Assembly (NCBI RefSeq): GCF_004005855.1
Contig: NZ_SACL01000003.1
Location: 186,001 to 250,000 of the forward strand
DNA from: Rhodovarius crocodyli
GTDB taxonomy: Bacteria; Pseudomonadota; Alphaproteobacteria; Acetobacterales; Acetobacteraceae
Reading direction: 5' to 3'
Length of the DNA: 64,000 bases
Position numbers and translations under genes: made by a program. Position 1 is the first letter of the stretch, and each line of letters opens with the position of its first letter. This document shows, piece after piece, positions 9,307 through 18,460 of the stretch. The notes below the pieces were generated by a model. The model was not told the DNA's origin. It searched no databases and worked only from the letters and a program-made list of their open reading frames with translations.

Positions 9307-10425
9307 ATGCGCGTCTTCCTGTTCCACGAAGCGATCTGCCCGGAGGGCACGAGCTGGGCGCAGCGCTATGCCGAATGCGTCGAGGAAGCGGTGCTGGCGG
9401 AGGCCGAGGGCTTCGACGGCTACTCCGCGTCCGAGCAGCACTTCGCCAAGGGCGAGGCCATCATCACCGCGCCCGAGGTCATGCTGGCTTATGTGGCCGC
9501 GCGCACCAGCCGCATCCGGCTGCGCATCGCCTCGGTGAACTTCCTGCCCTTCAACCACCCGCTGCGCGTGGCCGAGCAGGTGGGCACGCTGGACATTCTG
9601 TCGGGCGGGCGGATGGAGCTGGGCGGCGCGCGCTCCAACAACCCCTACACGCTGGACGGCTTCGGCGTGGACCCGTCCCTGACGCGCGAATACCGCGACG
9701 AGCACCTGACCATCTTCGGCAAGGCGCAGAGCCAGGGCGCGGTCGAACACGACAGCCCCTATTTCCGCATCCCGCACCGGAAGATCTCGCCGTTGCAGGC
9801 GGGGCACCACAACATCCCGGTGCACCTCTCGGCCACCAGCATCGACTCGCATGAGGAAGCGGGCGCGATGGGCGTGGGCGTGATGTCGGGCCTCAGCATC
9901 CTGGGCTGGGATTACCTGCAGGACTGCGTGAACGCCTACAATCTCGGCGCCGACCGTGCCCAGCCCATCGCCGGCAGCCTGACGCGGCGCCAGGCGCTGT
10001 TCTCGGTGGGCGTGAACTGCCATGCGGACCGCGCGACGGCGCTGGCGGTGACGGAGGAAAACTCGCTGCGCTTCATCGAGGTCATCATGGACTGGATGAC
10101 CCGCCTGGCGAAGCGCAGCGCCAACTACGAATACTTCGCCCAGATCGAGCGCATCCGCGCCAACATGCGCAACCTGGAAGCCCTGGTGGAGGCCGCGCCC
10201 TACATCATGGCCGGCACCCCCGACGACATCATCCGCCGCTGCCGCCGCCTGTATGAGATGGGCATCGACGACGTGCTGTGGCGCATCGACGGCATGGGTT
10301 ACGAGGCCAACCGCGCCGCCATCGAGATGCTGGGCCGCCATGTGCTGCCCGAGCTGCATTCCTGGCCCGAGCACCCGAAATCCACCTTGCCGGCCCCGCC
10401 GCAGGTGCCGGGCCTCGCGGCCTGA
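9307..10425 (+). CDS. LLM-class (luciferase-like) flavin-dependent monooxygenase
   Basis: 372-residue TIM-barrel oxidoreductase. Supporting segments are AEAEGFDGYSASEQHF near the N-terminus, TSRIRLRIASVNFLPFNHPLRVAEQVGTLDILSGGRMELGGARSNNPYTLDGFGVD (the conserved luciferase-family strand and SGGR-x-xLG turn) and the C-terminal AGTPDDIIRRCRRLYEMGIDDVLWRIDGM. Such enzymes use reduced FMN from a partner reductase to oxidise sulfonates, amines, N-heterocycles or aldehydes. A flavin reductase is encoded at the end of the operon 117 bases downstream, fitting a two-component monooxygenase. GGAG precedes the ATG. The substrate is not evident. Confidence 0.87.
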   Translation: MRVFLFHEAICPEGTSWAQRYAECVEEAVLAEAEGFDGYSASEQHFAKGEAIITAPEVMLAYVAARTSRIRLRIASVNFLPFNHPLRVAEQVGTLDILSGGRMELGGARSNNPYTLDGFGVDPSLTREYRDEHLTIFGKAQSQGAVEHDSPYFRIPHRKISPLQAGHHNIPVHLSATSIDSHEEAGAMGVGVMSGLSILGWDYLQDCVNAYNLGADRAQPIAGSLTRRQALFSVGVNCHADRATALAVTEENSLRFIEVIMDWMTRLAKRSANYEYFAQIERIRANMRNLEALVEAAPYIMAGTPDDIIRRCRRLYEMGIDDVLWRIDGMGYEANRAAIEMLGRHVLPELHSWPEHPKSTLPAPPQVPGLAA

Positions 10426-10542
10426 TCTTCACCCGCCATCCGGCCCCGTGGGGGGGCCGTGGCGGGCACTACCAAGAAGGCCCGGGCCAAAGCAGCCCAG
10501 GGCCGGGAGACGCTGGCTGAACCAGCCTGAGGAGTACACTCG
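10426..10542 (+). other. Structured leader between monooxygenase and ABC operon
   Basis: Gene-free 117 bases. CGGCCCC (10441-10447) pairs with GGGGCCG (10453-10459). A 10-bp palindrome GGCCCGGGCC lies at 10479-10488, and GCTGG/CCAGC (10512-10526) forms a small hairpin just before the GAGGAG ribosome-binding site. It could be a terminator or processing site separating expression of the two parts. I do not recognise a known riboswitch. Confidence 0.4.
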
Positions 10543-11622
10543 ATGTCGCTGTTCCGTGGATGGCGCCGCTGGGCCCTGGGGGCCCTTGCTTCCCTGACTT
10601 TCGCCTCCCCGGCGCTTGCCCGGGACAATTTCACCTTCGCCTGGCCGTCCGCCATCAATTCCGGCGTGGCGCCCTTCACCTTTGCGCGCCAGCTCGGCTA
10701 CTTCGCCGCCGAGGACATGGACCTGCGCATCCAGGTGCTGACCGGTTCCGGCGTCATCATTCCGCAGCTGATGGCGGGGCAGATCGACGCCGCCTATGCC
10801 AGCCTGGAGCCGCTGGTGATCGCCCGCCAGCCCGGCCGGCCGAACTTCCCGCTGCGCTTCATCTACAACCTGTTCCCGCGCTCGATCTGGGAATTCGCGG
10901 TGCTGGACGGCAGCCCGATCCGCAGCGTGGCCGATCTGCGCGGCAAGACGATCGGCGTGCTCGCGCTGAGTTCGGGCAACATCTACATGACGCGCGCCAT
11001 CCTGCAGGCCGCGGGCGTGCCGTGGAATGAGGTTCGCCTCCAGGCCGTGGGCACCGGCGTCTCGGCCTTCGAGGCGCTGCGCACCGGCCAGATCGACATG
11101 CTGAACCTGTTCGACACCGCGCATATCCGCATGGAGCAGGCCGGCACCGCGATCCGGCGCCTCGACATTCCGCCCGCGCTGCTGAACGCCTCCAGCCACG
11201 GCGTGTCCGTCACCCAGGCCGCCCTTCAGCGCAACCCCGGCCTGTTCGAGCGTTTCGGCCGCGCGCTGACCAAGGGCACCATCGCCTGCAACGCGAACCT
11301 TGAGGCCTGCGTGCGCTCCTACTGGGCGGCCTATCCCGCCCTGCGCCCGACCACCGGCACCGATGAGGAAAACCTGCGCCGCGAGGTGGAGGTGCTGACG
11401 CTGCGCATGCGCAACCTGCTGCCGCCGGGCAGCGGCATCACTCGCCCGCACGGCCAGTTCAGCGATGCCGACTGGACCGTGCTGATCGAGGCCCTGCGCG
11501 CCGGCGGCGAGGTGACGAACACCAACATCCCGATGGACACGCTGTACACCAACGCGCTGGTCCCCGCCTTCAACCGCTTCGACGCGGCGGCGGTGGAGGC
11601 AGAGGCCCGGGCAGCCCGATGA
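10543..11622 (+). CDS. ABC transporter substrate-binding protein (NMT1/SsuA-TauA type)
   Basis: 359-residue periplasmic binding protein. A signal peptide (MSLFRGWRRWALGALASLTFASPALA) is followed by the NMT1/THI5-like fold: FAWPSAINSGVAPFTFARQLGYFAAEDMDLRIQVLTGSGVIIPQLMAGQIDAAYASLEPLV, then SVADLRGKTIGVLALSSGNIYMTRAIL. Relatives bind sulfonates, taurine, nitrate or pyrimidine precursors. The start has GAGGAG 8 bases upstream. Its stop overlaps the ATPase gene by 4 bases. Confidence 0.87.
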   Translation: MSLFRGWRRWALGALASLTFASPALARDNFTFAWPSAINSGVAPFTFARQLGYFAAEDMDLRIQVLTGSGVIIPQLMAGQIDAAYASLEPLVIARQPGRPNFPLRFIYNLFPRSIWEFAVLDGSPIRSVADLRGKTIGVLALSSGNIYMTRAILQAAGVPWNEVRLQAVGTGVSAFEALRTGQIDMLNLFDTAHIRMEQAGTAIRRLDIPPALLNASSHGVSVTQAALQRNPGLFERFGRALTKGTIACNANLEACVRSYWAAYPALRPTTGTDEENLRREVEVLTLRMRNLLPPGSGITRPHGQFSDADWTVLIEALRAGGEVTNTNIPMDTLYTNALVPAFNRFDAAAVEAEARAAR

Positions 11623-12443
11623 GCGCCGCCATCCTGCCCATGCGCCGCGACGGGGCGCAGCCCCCGCCGCAGCTCTCCATCCGGGGGCTGGGCGTCGTCT
11701 ATCGCGGCCGCAAGGGTGATGTGCGCGCCCTGGGCGGGGTGGACCTGACGATCCGCGAGGGCGAGTTCGTCGCCGTTCTCGGCCCCTCGGGCTGCGGCAA
11801 GTCCACGCTGCTGCGCATCGTCTCCGGCCTCATCGCGCCCAGCGAGGGCGAGGTGATGCTGGACGGCGTGCCGGTGCGCGGGCCGCAGCCCTCCGTCGGC
11901 ATCGTGTTCCAGCAGCCGACCCTGCTGCCGTGGAAGACCGTGATCGACAATGTGCTGGTGCCGATCCGCGCCCAGGGCAAGCCCACCGGCCCCATGCGCG
12001 ACCGCGCGCTGGAACTGCTGCGGCTGGCCGGGCTGGAAGCTTTTTCGGAGTCCTATCCGCATGAGCTGTCGGGCGGCATGCAGCAGCGCGTGGGCATCGT
12101 GCGCGGGCTGATCCACGACCCCAAGCTGCTGCTGATGGACGAGCCGTTCTCCGCACTCGATGCCATGACGCGCGAGCGCATGGCCGGGGAACTCCAGGCG
12201 ATCTGGATGGAAACCCGCAAGGCCGTGCTGTTCATCACCCACTCCATCCAGGAGGCGGTGATGCTGGCCGACCGGATCGTGGTGCTTTCCGACCGCCCCG
12301 GCCGCGTGGTCGAGGTGTTGGAGGTGGACCTGCCGCGCCCGCGCCTGGCCGATGTCGTCGCCTCCCCGCGCTTTGCCGAGATCACGGCGCATCTGCGCGC
12401 CTTCTTCCAGGTGGATGGCCCCCTGCGCGGAGCACGCCGATGA
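11619..12443 (+). CDS. ABC transporter ATP-binding protein (SsuB/TauB type)
   Basis: 274-residue ATPase with Walker A GPSGCGKST (55-63), Q-loop FQQPTLLPW, signature LSGGMQQR (150-157), Walker B LLLMDEP (170-176) and switch H208. It is the type that pairs with NMT1-like binding proteins. It overlaps both neighbours by 4 bases (ATGA), so binding protein, ATPase and permease are translationally coupled. It powers uptake across the inner membrane. Confidence 0.93.
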   Translation: MSAAILPMRRDGAQPPPQLSIRGLGVVYRGRKGDVRALGGVDLTIREGEFVAVLGPSGCGKSTLLRIVSGLIAPSEGEVMLDGVPVRGPQPSVGIVFQQPTLLPWKTVIDNVLVPIRAQGKPTGPMRDRALELLRLAGLEAFSESYPHELSGGMQQRVGIVRGLIHDPKLLLMDEPFSALDAMTRERMAGELQAIWMETRKAVLFITHSIQEAVMLADRIVVLSDRPGRVVEVLEVDLPRPRLADVVASPRFAEITAHLRAFFQVDGPLRGARR

Positions 12444-13234
12444 ACGAGCGCCTGCTGAATTGGCTGAGCCCCGTCCTGACCTTCGCGGTCTTCCTCGGCC
12501 TGTGGCACTGGGTCGCCGCCGCCGGGATGGTGCCGGCCTATCTCATTCCCGCCCCGGCCGCCGTGGGCCGCGCCATCTTCACCGTGTATCGCGAGGGCAC
12601 CATCTGGCCGCACCTGTTCGCGACCGGCACCGAGATGCTGCTGGGCTTCGCGGTGGGCAGCGCGGTGGCCATGGTCGCGGCCGCCATCGTGGCTGAGTTC
12701 CGCGCGGTGGAGCGCTGCGTCTATCCCTACATCGTCGCGCTGCAATCCATGCCCAAGGTGGCGCTGGCGCCCCTGCTGATCGTGTGGTTCGGCTTCGGCC
12801 TCGCCTCCAAGATCGTGCTGGTGGCGCTGATCTGCTTCTTCCCGGTCTTCGTGAACGTGCTGACCGGGCTGCGCGCGACCAGGCCCGACCTGATCGACCT
12901 GTACCGCGCCTTCGGTTCCTCGCGCTGGCGCATCTTTTGGGATGTGCGGCTGCCCTCGGCCGCCGGTGCCGTCTTCGCGGGGCTTCAGGTGGCCCTGGTG
13001 ATGGCGCTGCTGGGTGCCGTGGTGGGCGAGTTCGTGGCGGCGCAGGAGGGGCTGGGCAGCCTGATCCAGGCTTCCTCGCTGAATTTCGAGGTGCCGGTGA
13101 TGTTCGCCTGCATCCTGACGCTGGCCGCCATGGGCGCCATCGCCAACACCATCGTGCGCTTCGTCCAGCGCCGCGTCGTGTTCTGGGAGGGTGCCGGCGG
13201 ACGTGGCGGCACCGTGGTGAAGGGGGAAGGCTGA
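12440..13234 (+). CDS. ABC transporter permease (SsuC/TauC type)
   Basis: 264-residue inner-membrane permease with about six hydrophobic segments. The EAA loop is visible as LIDLYRAFGSSRWRIFWDVRLPSAAGAVFAGLQVALVMALLGAVVGEFVAAQEGLGSLI, the hallmark of BPD_transp_1 permeases of the taurine/sulfonate/nitrate group. It completes the importer with the two upstream genes. The ACT-like gene begins directly after its stop. Confidence 0.92.
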   Translation: MNERLLNWLSPVLTFAVFLGLWHWVAAAGMVPAYLIPAPAAVGRAIFTVYREGTIWPHLFATGTEMLLGFAVGSAVAMVAAAIVAEFRAVERCVYPYIVALQSMPKVALAPLLIVWFGFGLASKIVLVALICFFPVFVNVLTGLRATRPDLIDLYRAFGSSRWRIFWDVRLPSAAGAVFAGLQVALVMALLGAVVGEFVAAQEGLGSLIQASSLNFEVPVMFACILTLAAMGAIANTIVRFVQRRVVFWEGAGGRGGTVVKGEG

Positions 13235-13687
13235 ATGCCGCTCGATCCGTTCGACGTCTGGGCGGACCAGACCATCAAGGTGTGGCCCGAGAATTACTGG
13301 CTGGTCGAGATCGGGCCGGGCGGCGAGGCGCTGGCCGGGCGCGCGCTGGCCATCAGCGCCGGCCGCTATGCCTGCGTCATCCGCGACCAGACCGGCTTTT
13401 CCGTCGTGGTCGACGACCCGGCGCATGAGGCGCTGCGCGGCGACCCCGCCATCCGCCAGGCCCTCGGCCCGCTGAAGGTCATCTCCACCGACAGCCCGCT
13501 GCCCTTCGACGTGGTGGGCTTCATCCGCGCGGCCCTTCAGGTGGTGAACGGCGCGGGCTTCAAGGCGGCCCCGCAATGCGGGGCGGGCGCCGACCATTTC
13601 TTCACCGGGGCCGCCGACATCGACCAGGTGCGGGCGCTGTTCGAGCGCCTGATCGCCGATGCGCGGGCAAGGCGCGCCGCGGCATGA
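13235..13687 (+). CDS. ACT-domain (ACT_7/CASTOR-like) protein
   Basis: 150-residue soluble protein. The pattern IKVWPENYWLVEIGPG...ISAGRYACVIRDQTGFSVVVDD...LGPLKVISTDSPLPFDVVGFIRAALQVVNGAGFKA...DHFFTGAADIDQVRALFERLI resembles two successive ACT folds of the ACT_7 type, which usually bind amino acids or similar small ligands. It starts at the base after the permease stop and ends overlapping the flavin reductase start by 4 bases, so it belongs to the operon. A ligand-sensing role for imported substrate or product is inference. The family call rests on remembered pattern similarity. Confidence 0.6.
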   Translation: MPLDPFDVWADQTIKVWPENYWLVEIGPGGEALAGRALAISAGRYACVIRDQTGFSVVVDDPAHEALRGDPAIRQALGPLKVISTDSPLPFDVVGFIRAALQVVNGAGFKAAPQCGAGADHFFTGAADIDQVRALFERLIADARARRAAA

Positions 13688-14286
13688 GGATCGACGCCCA
13701 CAGCCTGAGCAAATCCTCGGCCTACAAGCTGCTGACCGGGGTGGTGGTGCCGCGGCCCATCGCCTGGGTCTCCACCGTCTCTCCCATGGGCGTGACCAAC
13801 ATCGCGCCCTTCAGCTGCTTCACCTTCGTCTCGGCCGACCCGCCGATGCTGGGCTTCAACGCCGGTCTGCGCGACGGGCAGCGCAAGGACACCACGCGCA
13901 ACATCGTGGCCGGCGGCGGCGCCATGGTGCACATCGTGGATGAGGCGCTGCTGCACCCCATGCACCGTTCCGCAGCCGATTACGGCCCCGATGAAAGCGA
14001 GATCGAGCTGCTGGGTCTGGAGACGGTGCCCGGTGAGCTGGTCGAGGCCCCGCGCCTGGTGGCCGCCCCCATCGCCATGGAATGCGTGTTCGAGCGCGCG
14101 GTCAGCTTCGGCCGTTCGGGCGCGGAGTTCGTGGTGTGCGAGGTGAAGCGCTTCCACATCGCGGACCATCTGCTGGCGGGTGACCGGGTGGATACTTCCC
14201 TGCTGCGCCCCGTCGCGCGGCTGGCCGGGCCTGTCTATTCCACCCTGGGTGAGATCATCCGCTTCGAACGCAGCGAGATCAGCTGA
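13684..14286 (+). CDS. Flavin reductase family protein
   Basis: 200-residue FMN-binding split-barrel protein. Typical pieces are LLTGVVVPRPIAWVSTVSPMGVTNIAPFSCFTFVSADPPMLGFNAGL, RKDTTRNI, and the closing RPVARLAGPVYSTLGEI. Enzymes of this type supply reduced FMN to a partner monooxygenase or act on flavin directly. The start at 13684 overlaps the ACT gene by 4 bases. With the luciferase-like oxygenase upstream this suggests a two-component monooxygenase system plus its importer. Its 3' end overlaps the convergent GGDEF-EAL gene by 8 bases. Confidence 0.87.
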   Translation: MRIDAHSLSKSSAYKLLTGVVVPRPIAWVSTVSPMGVTNIAPFSCFTFVSADPPMLGFNAGLRDGQRKDTTRNIVAGGGAMVHIVDEALLHPMHRSAADYGPDESEIELLGLETVPGELVEAPRLVAAPIAMECVFERAVSFGRSGAEFVVCEVKRFHIADHLLAGDRVDTSLLRPVARLAGPVYSTLGEIIRFERSEIS

Positions 14287-16300
14287 CGTCCTCCGTGTGG
14301 CGCAGCCAGTTCAGCGCCTCCTGCCGGGACATCGGGCAGCCCAGGTAATAGCCCTGCATCGCCGGGCAGCCGAGCTCGCGCAGCATCTGCACATCCTCCT
14401 CGGTCTCCACCCCCTCGGCCACCACCTGCACGCCGAGCGAATCGCCCAGGCTGAGGATGGTGCGCAGCAGGGCCTGGTTGTCGGGCGAATCCCCGATGCC
14501 CGAGATGAAGCTGCGATCCACCTTCAGCCGGTGCGCCCGGATCTGCCGCAGCGCCGCCAGCGAGGAATAGCCCACCCCGAAATCATCGATCGCGAGCCGC
14601 ACGCCGCTGCCGGCCACGCGCGACAGCTTCTCCTGCACGGCCTTCAGGTCCATCACCGCTTCCTCGGTGATCTCCAGCTCCAGCATTGAGGGCGGCAGAT
14701 CCCGCTGGCGCAGGGCACGGGCCACCAGATCGTCCAGGGGGAACTGCGTGACGTCGTGCGGGGAGACGTTCATCGCCACGCAGAGATGCCCAAGACCCAT
14801 GTCGCGCAGCACCGCCGCCATGTCGCAGGCCTCACGCAGCACGAAGCGCAGCAGCGTCTCGGACAGGCCGGCCGTGGCCGCGGCGGTGATGATCTCGGGC
14901 GGGGAGATCCAGCCATGCTGGGGGTGCGGCCAGCGGATCAGCGCCTCGAAGCCCGCCAGGTGGCGGCCGCCCCGGTCCATCTGCGGCTGGAACCACAGCT
15001 GCAGCGGCCCCTCGTTCATCGCGCGCAGCAGCCCGTGCTCGGCGTCACGCAGGCGCTGCAGGCGCTGGCGCAGCGCCTCGTCGAAAAGGTAGCGGCGCCC
15101 GCGCCCGCTGGCCTTGGCGGCGTCGAGCGCCGCATCGGCGGCCAGCAGCAGGCCGGTCACGTCCTCCTCCTGGCGGTGATGGATGCCGACGCTGGCGCTG
15201 ACGCGCAGGTTCTCGCAGCCGGGAAACGGGCGGCCGATGGCGGCGATCAGCCGGTCGGCCAGGTGCTCCGGTGTTTCGCCCAGCCGGCGGGCATCGACCA
15301 GGATGGCGAATTCGTCGCCGCCCATCCGGCCGATGGCGGCGTGGTCGGGCAGTTCGTTGCGCAGCCGATCCGCCACCTCGCCCAGCAGGTTGTCGCCGGC
15401 GCGGTGGCCGTACATGTCGTTCACCGCCTTGAAGCCGTCGATGTCCAGCAGCAGGCACAGCGCACCGGGGGCGGCGGCGAGGCGCTGCGCGGCCTCCCGC
15501 ATGAAGCCTTCGCGGTTCAGCAGGCCGGTCAGCGCGTCATGCGTCGCGCGGTGGCTCATTTCCTCGGCCACGCCGGTGGCGCGGTCATGGGCATCGCGCA
15601 TGGAGCGCGCCATGCCGGTGGCCTCGTTCTGCAGGCGGCTCGCCTCGCGGAACACGCCCTGGCTCTGCAGGGTGCTGCGCAGCAGGGCCGCCAGATACAG
15701 CAGCACCGTGAAGGCCAGGAAATTATTGTCCCAGCCGCCCGCATAGATCAGGCAGCCCGCGACCGAGAGCAGGGGCGGCGTGATGAAGGCCGCGGGCACG
15801 GGCGCATAGGCCGTGCCATGCACCACGGCCCCCGCGCAGATGCCGCACACCACGATCAGGAAGAAGCTGGTCTGGGGCGAGGTATAGCCCGCGCAGAGCA
15901 GCGGCACCGCCGCCCAGACGAGGCCGGAGGCGAGCGCGAGCATCCATGCGATGCCGAAATGCCTGTCGATGCGCGCCGATGCTGCTTCCCTTGCCATCTC
16001 CGTCACGGCCTCACGCGGGTGAACGAAGGAGAGGCGGCACCACCAGATCCGCACCAGGTTGACCAGGCTGGACAGGGTGAACCAGGCGACGCCCAGCTCC
16101 GCCTGGCCATAGCGCAGCGCCATCAGCAGATTGCAGATGCCCAGGATGGCGTTGACGGGAATGGAGATCAGCACGCTGCGCCTGACGGCCGCCAGCTGGT
16201 CGGCGCGGATCAGCCGCTCCAGCAGCGTGCTGTCCGCGCCGGAGCCCTCGATGCCGCCTGTCGGCGTGCCGGGCAAGGGCTGCGGGCTGAAGCGCGACAA
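14279..16300 (-). CDS. Membrane GGDEF-EAL cyclic-di-GMP protein
   Basis: 673-residue dual-domain signalling protein. About six hydrophobic helices occupy residues 40-215 and form a membrane sensor. GGDEF (RMGGDEFAIL, about 326-330) is intact, so diguanylate cyclase activity is possible. The EAL domain has FEALIRW (about 450), ELEITEEAVM, AIDDFGVGYSSL, EGVE and QGYYLG, so phosphodiesterase motifs are also intact. It may switch activity with its membrane signal. It controls motility, biofilm or exopolysaccharide decisions in general. Monocistronic, converging on the flavin reductase with an 8-base overlap. Confidence 0.94.
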   Translation of the reverse strand: MSRFSPQPLPGTPTGGIEGSGADSTLLERLIRADQLAAVRRSVLISIPVNAILGICNLLMALRYGQAELGVAWFTLSSLVNLVRIWWCRLSFVHPREAVTEMAREAASARIDRHFGIAWMLALASGLVWAAVPLLCAGYTSPQTSFFLIVVCGICAGAVVHGTAYAPVPAAFITPPLLSVAGCLIYAGGWDNNFLAFTVLLYLAALLRSTLQSQGVFREASRLQNEATGMARSMRDAHDRATGVAEEMSHRATHDALTGLLNREGFMREAAQRLAAAPGALCLLLDIDGFKAVNDMYGHRAGDNLLGEVADRLRNELPDHAAIGRMGGDEFAILVDARRLGETPEHLADRLIAAIGRPFPGCENLRVSASVGIHHRQEEDVTGLLLAADAALDAAKASGRGRRYLFDEALRQRLQRLRDAEHGLLRAMNEGPLQLWFQPQMDRGGRHLAGFEALIRWPHPQHGWISPPEIITAAATAGLSETLLRFVLREACDMAAVLRDMGLGHLCVAMNVSPHDVTQFPLDDLVARALRQRDLPPSMLELEITEEAVMDLKAVQEKLSRVAGSGVRLAIDDFGVGYSSLAALRQIRAHRLKVDRSFISGIGDSPDNQALLRTILSLGDSLGVQVVAEGVETEEDVQMLRELGCPAMQGYYLGCPMSRQEALNWLRHTEDVS

Positions 16301-16408
16301 GACAGAAACCCCGGCTGGTGCTGGATCGCGCGATCATATTGCGCATGGCGCAGAAGTGCCTGTTCCCGGGCCTTCATCGCAAGCTTTGTATGCCTGGGCC
16401 CTTATCGC

Positions 16409-17572
16409 TCAAATCGAGTCGGGAATATATGTATAAAGCTGCTTAAGCATTGAAAGGAAAGGCTCCTTCCCCTTGGCGCGCGAACCGGCCACCGGATCTG
16501 CTCGCAACATTGTGTCCGAGGCGGCGACGCTGAGGCGCCTCACCCACTCGACGCGCGGGTCCCTCAGCGCCGCGATCCGGGCCGCGCCCCCGCCCGCGCG
16601 CAGCACGGCCCCCGTCAGTACCGCATCCTCAACGGCCTGTGTCGCGCCCTGGCCCAGCGTGGGCACCATGCCCTGCGCGGCATCGCCCAGCAGGATGACG
16701 CGCCCCTGCATGGTGTGGCGCAGCAACGGGCTTTCCTGCAGCCGTGCCCAATGGATCTGTTCCGGCATGGCGCGCAGCTTGGCGCACATCCAGGCGACGG
16801 CGGGGCAGGGGGCGGCATCCGCCGGCTCATACAGGGCAGGCTGGTAGCCGGGGGCGCGATAGGCCGCCGGCACCTCCGCATCCGGTGAGGGAAGCGGCAC
16901 GCTGCCCGCGATATAGGCGGCGCCGCCCGGCAACGGGAAGGCCAGCAGCCGGGCATGGCCGTTGAACCACTGCCCGTATTCGTCAAAGGGGCAGTCCCGG
17001 GCATCGGGCACCAGCAGCCGCGTCAACGCCACCCCGAAGAAGCGCGGCGTGACCGTGCCGTCCGTGATTTCCCGCAGGCGGGAGTATCGGCCGTCGCAGC
17101 CGATCAGCAGGTCGAAGTCGCCGTCGTCGAACAACTCGCCGTCCGGGCCGCGGAAGATGGGGCGCAGCTTGCCGCCGGCCGCTTCCTCCAGCGCCTCGAA
17201 CCGGGCGGAATGGCGCGTCAGATGCGCGACCGGCGCGCGCAGCACGCGGTACAGCTCGGACCAGCGCAGGCGGATGCCCGGTTCCTCGGCCACGCCCAGC
17301 AGGTCGATGTCGGCCAGGCGCTCACCGGCGGCGGTGTCGATGAACCAGCGCGTCCAGGGCAGGGAGGCGGCGCGGACGGCGTCATGCCGTTCCGGCAGAT
17401 ACAGCCGCAGGGCCTTCATGGCATTGGGCCCGACATTCAGCCCGGTGCCGGCCTCCGATTCCTCGCCGGCCGCCAGCCGGTCGAAGGCACGCACGGAAAA
17501 GCCGGGTTGCCCGGCCAGCATTTCCGCTACCAGGCTCCCGGCCACACCAGTGCCGATAATGGCAATCCGCAT
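16409..17572 (-). CDS. FAD-dependent monooxygenase (salicylate hydroxylase-like)
   Basis: 387-residue flavoprotein of the aromatic-hydroxylase group. The ADP-binding GTGVAGS motif (7-13) is at the N-terminus, the internal DG motif is GCDGRYSRLRE and the FAD-ribityl motif is LLGDAAQGMVPTLGQGATQAVEDA. No membrane helix is seen. It stands alone between the GGDEF-EAL gene and the aa3 subunit gene. The substrate is unknown; related enzymes hydroxylate small aromatics or N-heterocycles. Confidence 0.85.
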   Translation of the reverse strand: MRIAIIGTGVAGSLVAEMLAGQPGFSVRAFDRLAAGEESEAGTGLNVGPNAMKALRLYLPERHDAVRAASLPWTRWFIDTAAGERLADIDLLGVAEEPGIRLRWSELYRVLRAPVAHLTRHSARFEALEEAAGGKLRPIFRGPDGELFDDGDFDLLIGCDGRYSRLREITDGTVTPRFFGVALTRLLVPDARDCPFDEYGQWFNGHARLLAFPLPGGAAYIAGSVPLPSPDAEVPAAYRAPGYQPALYEPADAAPCPAVAWMCAKLRAMPEQIHWARLQESPLLRHTMQGRVILLGDAAQGMVPTLGQGATQAVEDAVLTGAVLRAGGGAARIAALRDPRVEWVRRLSVAASDTMLRADPVAGSRAKGKEPFLSMLKQLYTYIPDSI

Positions 17573-17626
17573 CGCGATCTCCGCCTAACGGCGAAGGCGA
17601 AGCAATTCCGATGCCAGTAAGGAGCG

Positions 17627-17785
17627 TCAGCCCCAGATGAGGTAGATCAGCACCAGCAGCACGATGGTGGCGATGATGCCCCACTTGGTCGCGGCGGTGA
17701 ACGCATCCCACATGCCCGCGCGCTCGGCCATGATGTCCTGGGACTTCACCTCGATGTAGTCGTAGTGCGTCTGCTGTTCGGCCAT
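17627..17785 (-). CDS. aa3-type cytochrome c oxidase subunit IV
   Basis: 52-residue protein with a short hydrophilic N-terminus (MAEQQTHYDYIEVKSQDIMAERAGMWDAFTAATKWG) and one C-terminal membrane helix (IIATIVLLVLIYLIWG). This matches the small bacterial aa3 subunit IV family (PF07835). The start at 17785 has GGAAGGGG upstream and gives the usual family length; a reading from 17842 would add 19 residues with no family precedent. It sits far from the main oxidase genes, which are not in the window. Confidence 0.82.
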   Translation of the reverse strand: MAEQQTHYDYIEVKSQDIMAERAGMWDAFTAATKWGIIATIVLLVLIYLIWG

Positions 17786-17848
17786 GTGGGGAGCCCCTTC
17801 CTCGCTGCCTGCTTCCATAGGAAACCGTTGCGAGAGAGGCAAGTGGTC

Positions 17849-18460
17849 CTACAGCTTCCAGCCCCGCAACGCCGCTTCCGGCAGGGGCTGGGCGGGCCTG
17901 GCGCCGCCCGCCAGCGCGGCCAGCACGGCGGGATACAGGATGTGTTCCTGCGCCAGCACCCGGGCGGCAAGCGCGGCCTCGGTATCGTCCGGCAGCACGG
18001 GAACGGCGGCCTGGGCCAGGATGGGCCCCTCATCCACGCCAGGGGCCACCCAATGCACCGTGCAGCCGTGCAGGGTCACGCCTGCCTCCAGCGCGCGGGC
18101 GTGGGTATCGAGCCCCTTGAAGCTGGGCAGCAGGCTGGGATGGATGTTGATCATCCGCCCTTCCCAGGCGCGCACGAAGGGCTCGGTCAGCACGCGCAGG
18201 AAACCGGCGAGGACCACCATCTCCACGCCATGGGCTTCCAGCACCGCCTGCAGCTCGGCCTCGAATTCCTCACGCGGGCGGCGGCGGCTTTCGACCACGG
18301 CGGTCGCGACACCTTCCGCCTGCGCCGTCTCCAGCCCCTTGGCGTCCGCCTTGTTGGACAGCACCAGCACCGGGCGCGCCGGATAGTCCGGGTCGCGCGC
18401 GGCGGCCAGGATCGCGGCCATGTTGCTGCCGCGACCGGAAATGAGCAGCGCCGTCCTCAC
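17849..18460 (-). CDS. purN: Phosphoribosylglycinamide formyltransferase PurN
   Basis: 203-residue enzyme of step 3 of purine synthesis: formylation of GAR using 10-formyl-THF. Conserved pieces are [14 protein letters not shown] at the N-terminus, VLAGFLRVL, the active-site segment [12 protein letters not shown] with catalytic Asn and His, and [12 protein letters not shown] with the catalytic Asp. Its ATG overlaps the purM stop by 4 bases, giving the common purMN operon. Confidence 0.96.
   Translation of the reverse strand: MRTALLISGRGSNMAAILAAARDPDYPARPVLVLSNKADAKGLETAQAEGVATAVVESRRRPREEFEAELQAVLEAHGVEMVVLAGFLRVLTEPFVRAWEGRMINIHPSLLPSFKGLDTHARALEAGVTLHGCTVHWVAPGVDEGPILAQAAVPVLPDDTEAALAARVLAQEHILYPAVLAALAGGARPAQPLPEAALRGWKL

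Noticed and set aside
9189-9350. N-terminal extension of the IclR regulator from 9350
   Set aside because: The added residues derive from the AT-rich operator region and overlap the divergent gene start; a ribosome-binding site supports 9188.
10426-10542. Riboswitch upstream of the ABC importer
   Set aside because: Stem-loops are present, but I could not match any conserved riboswitch core such as TPP, cobalamin or FMN.
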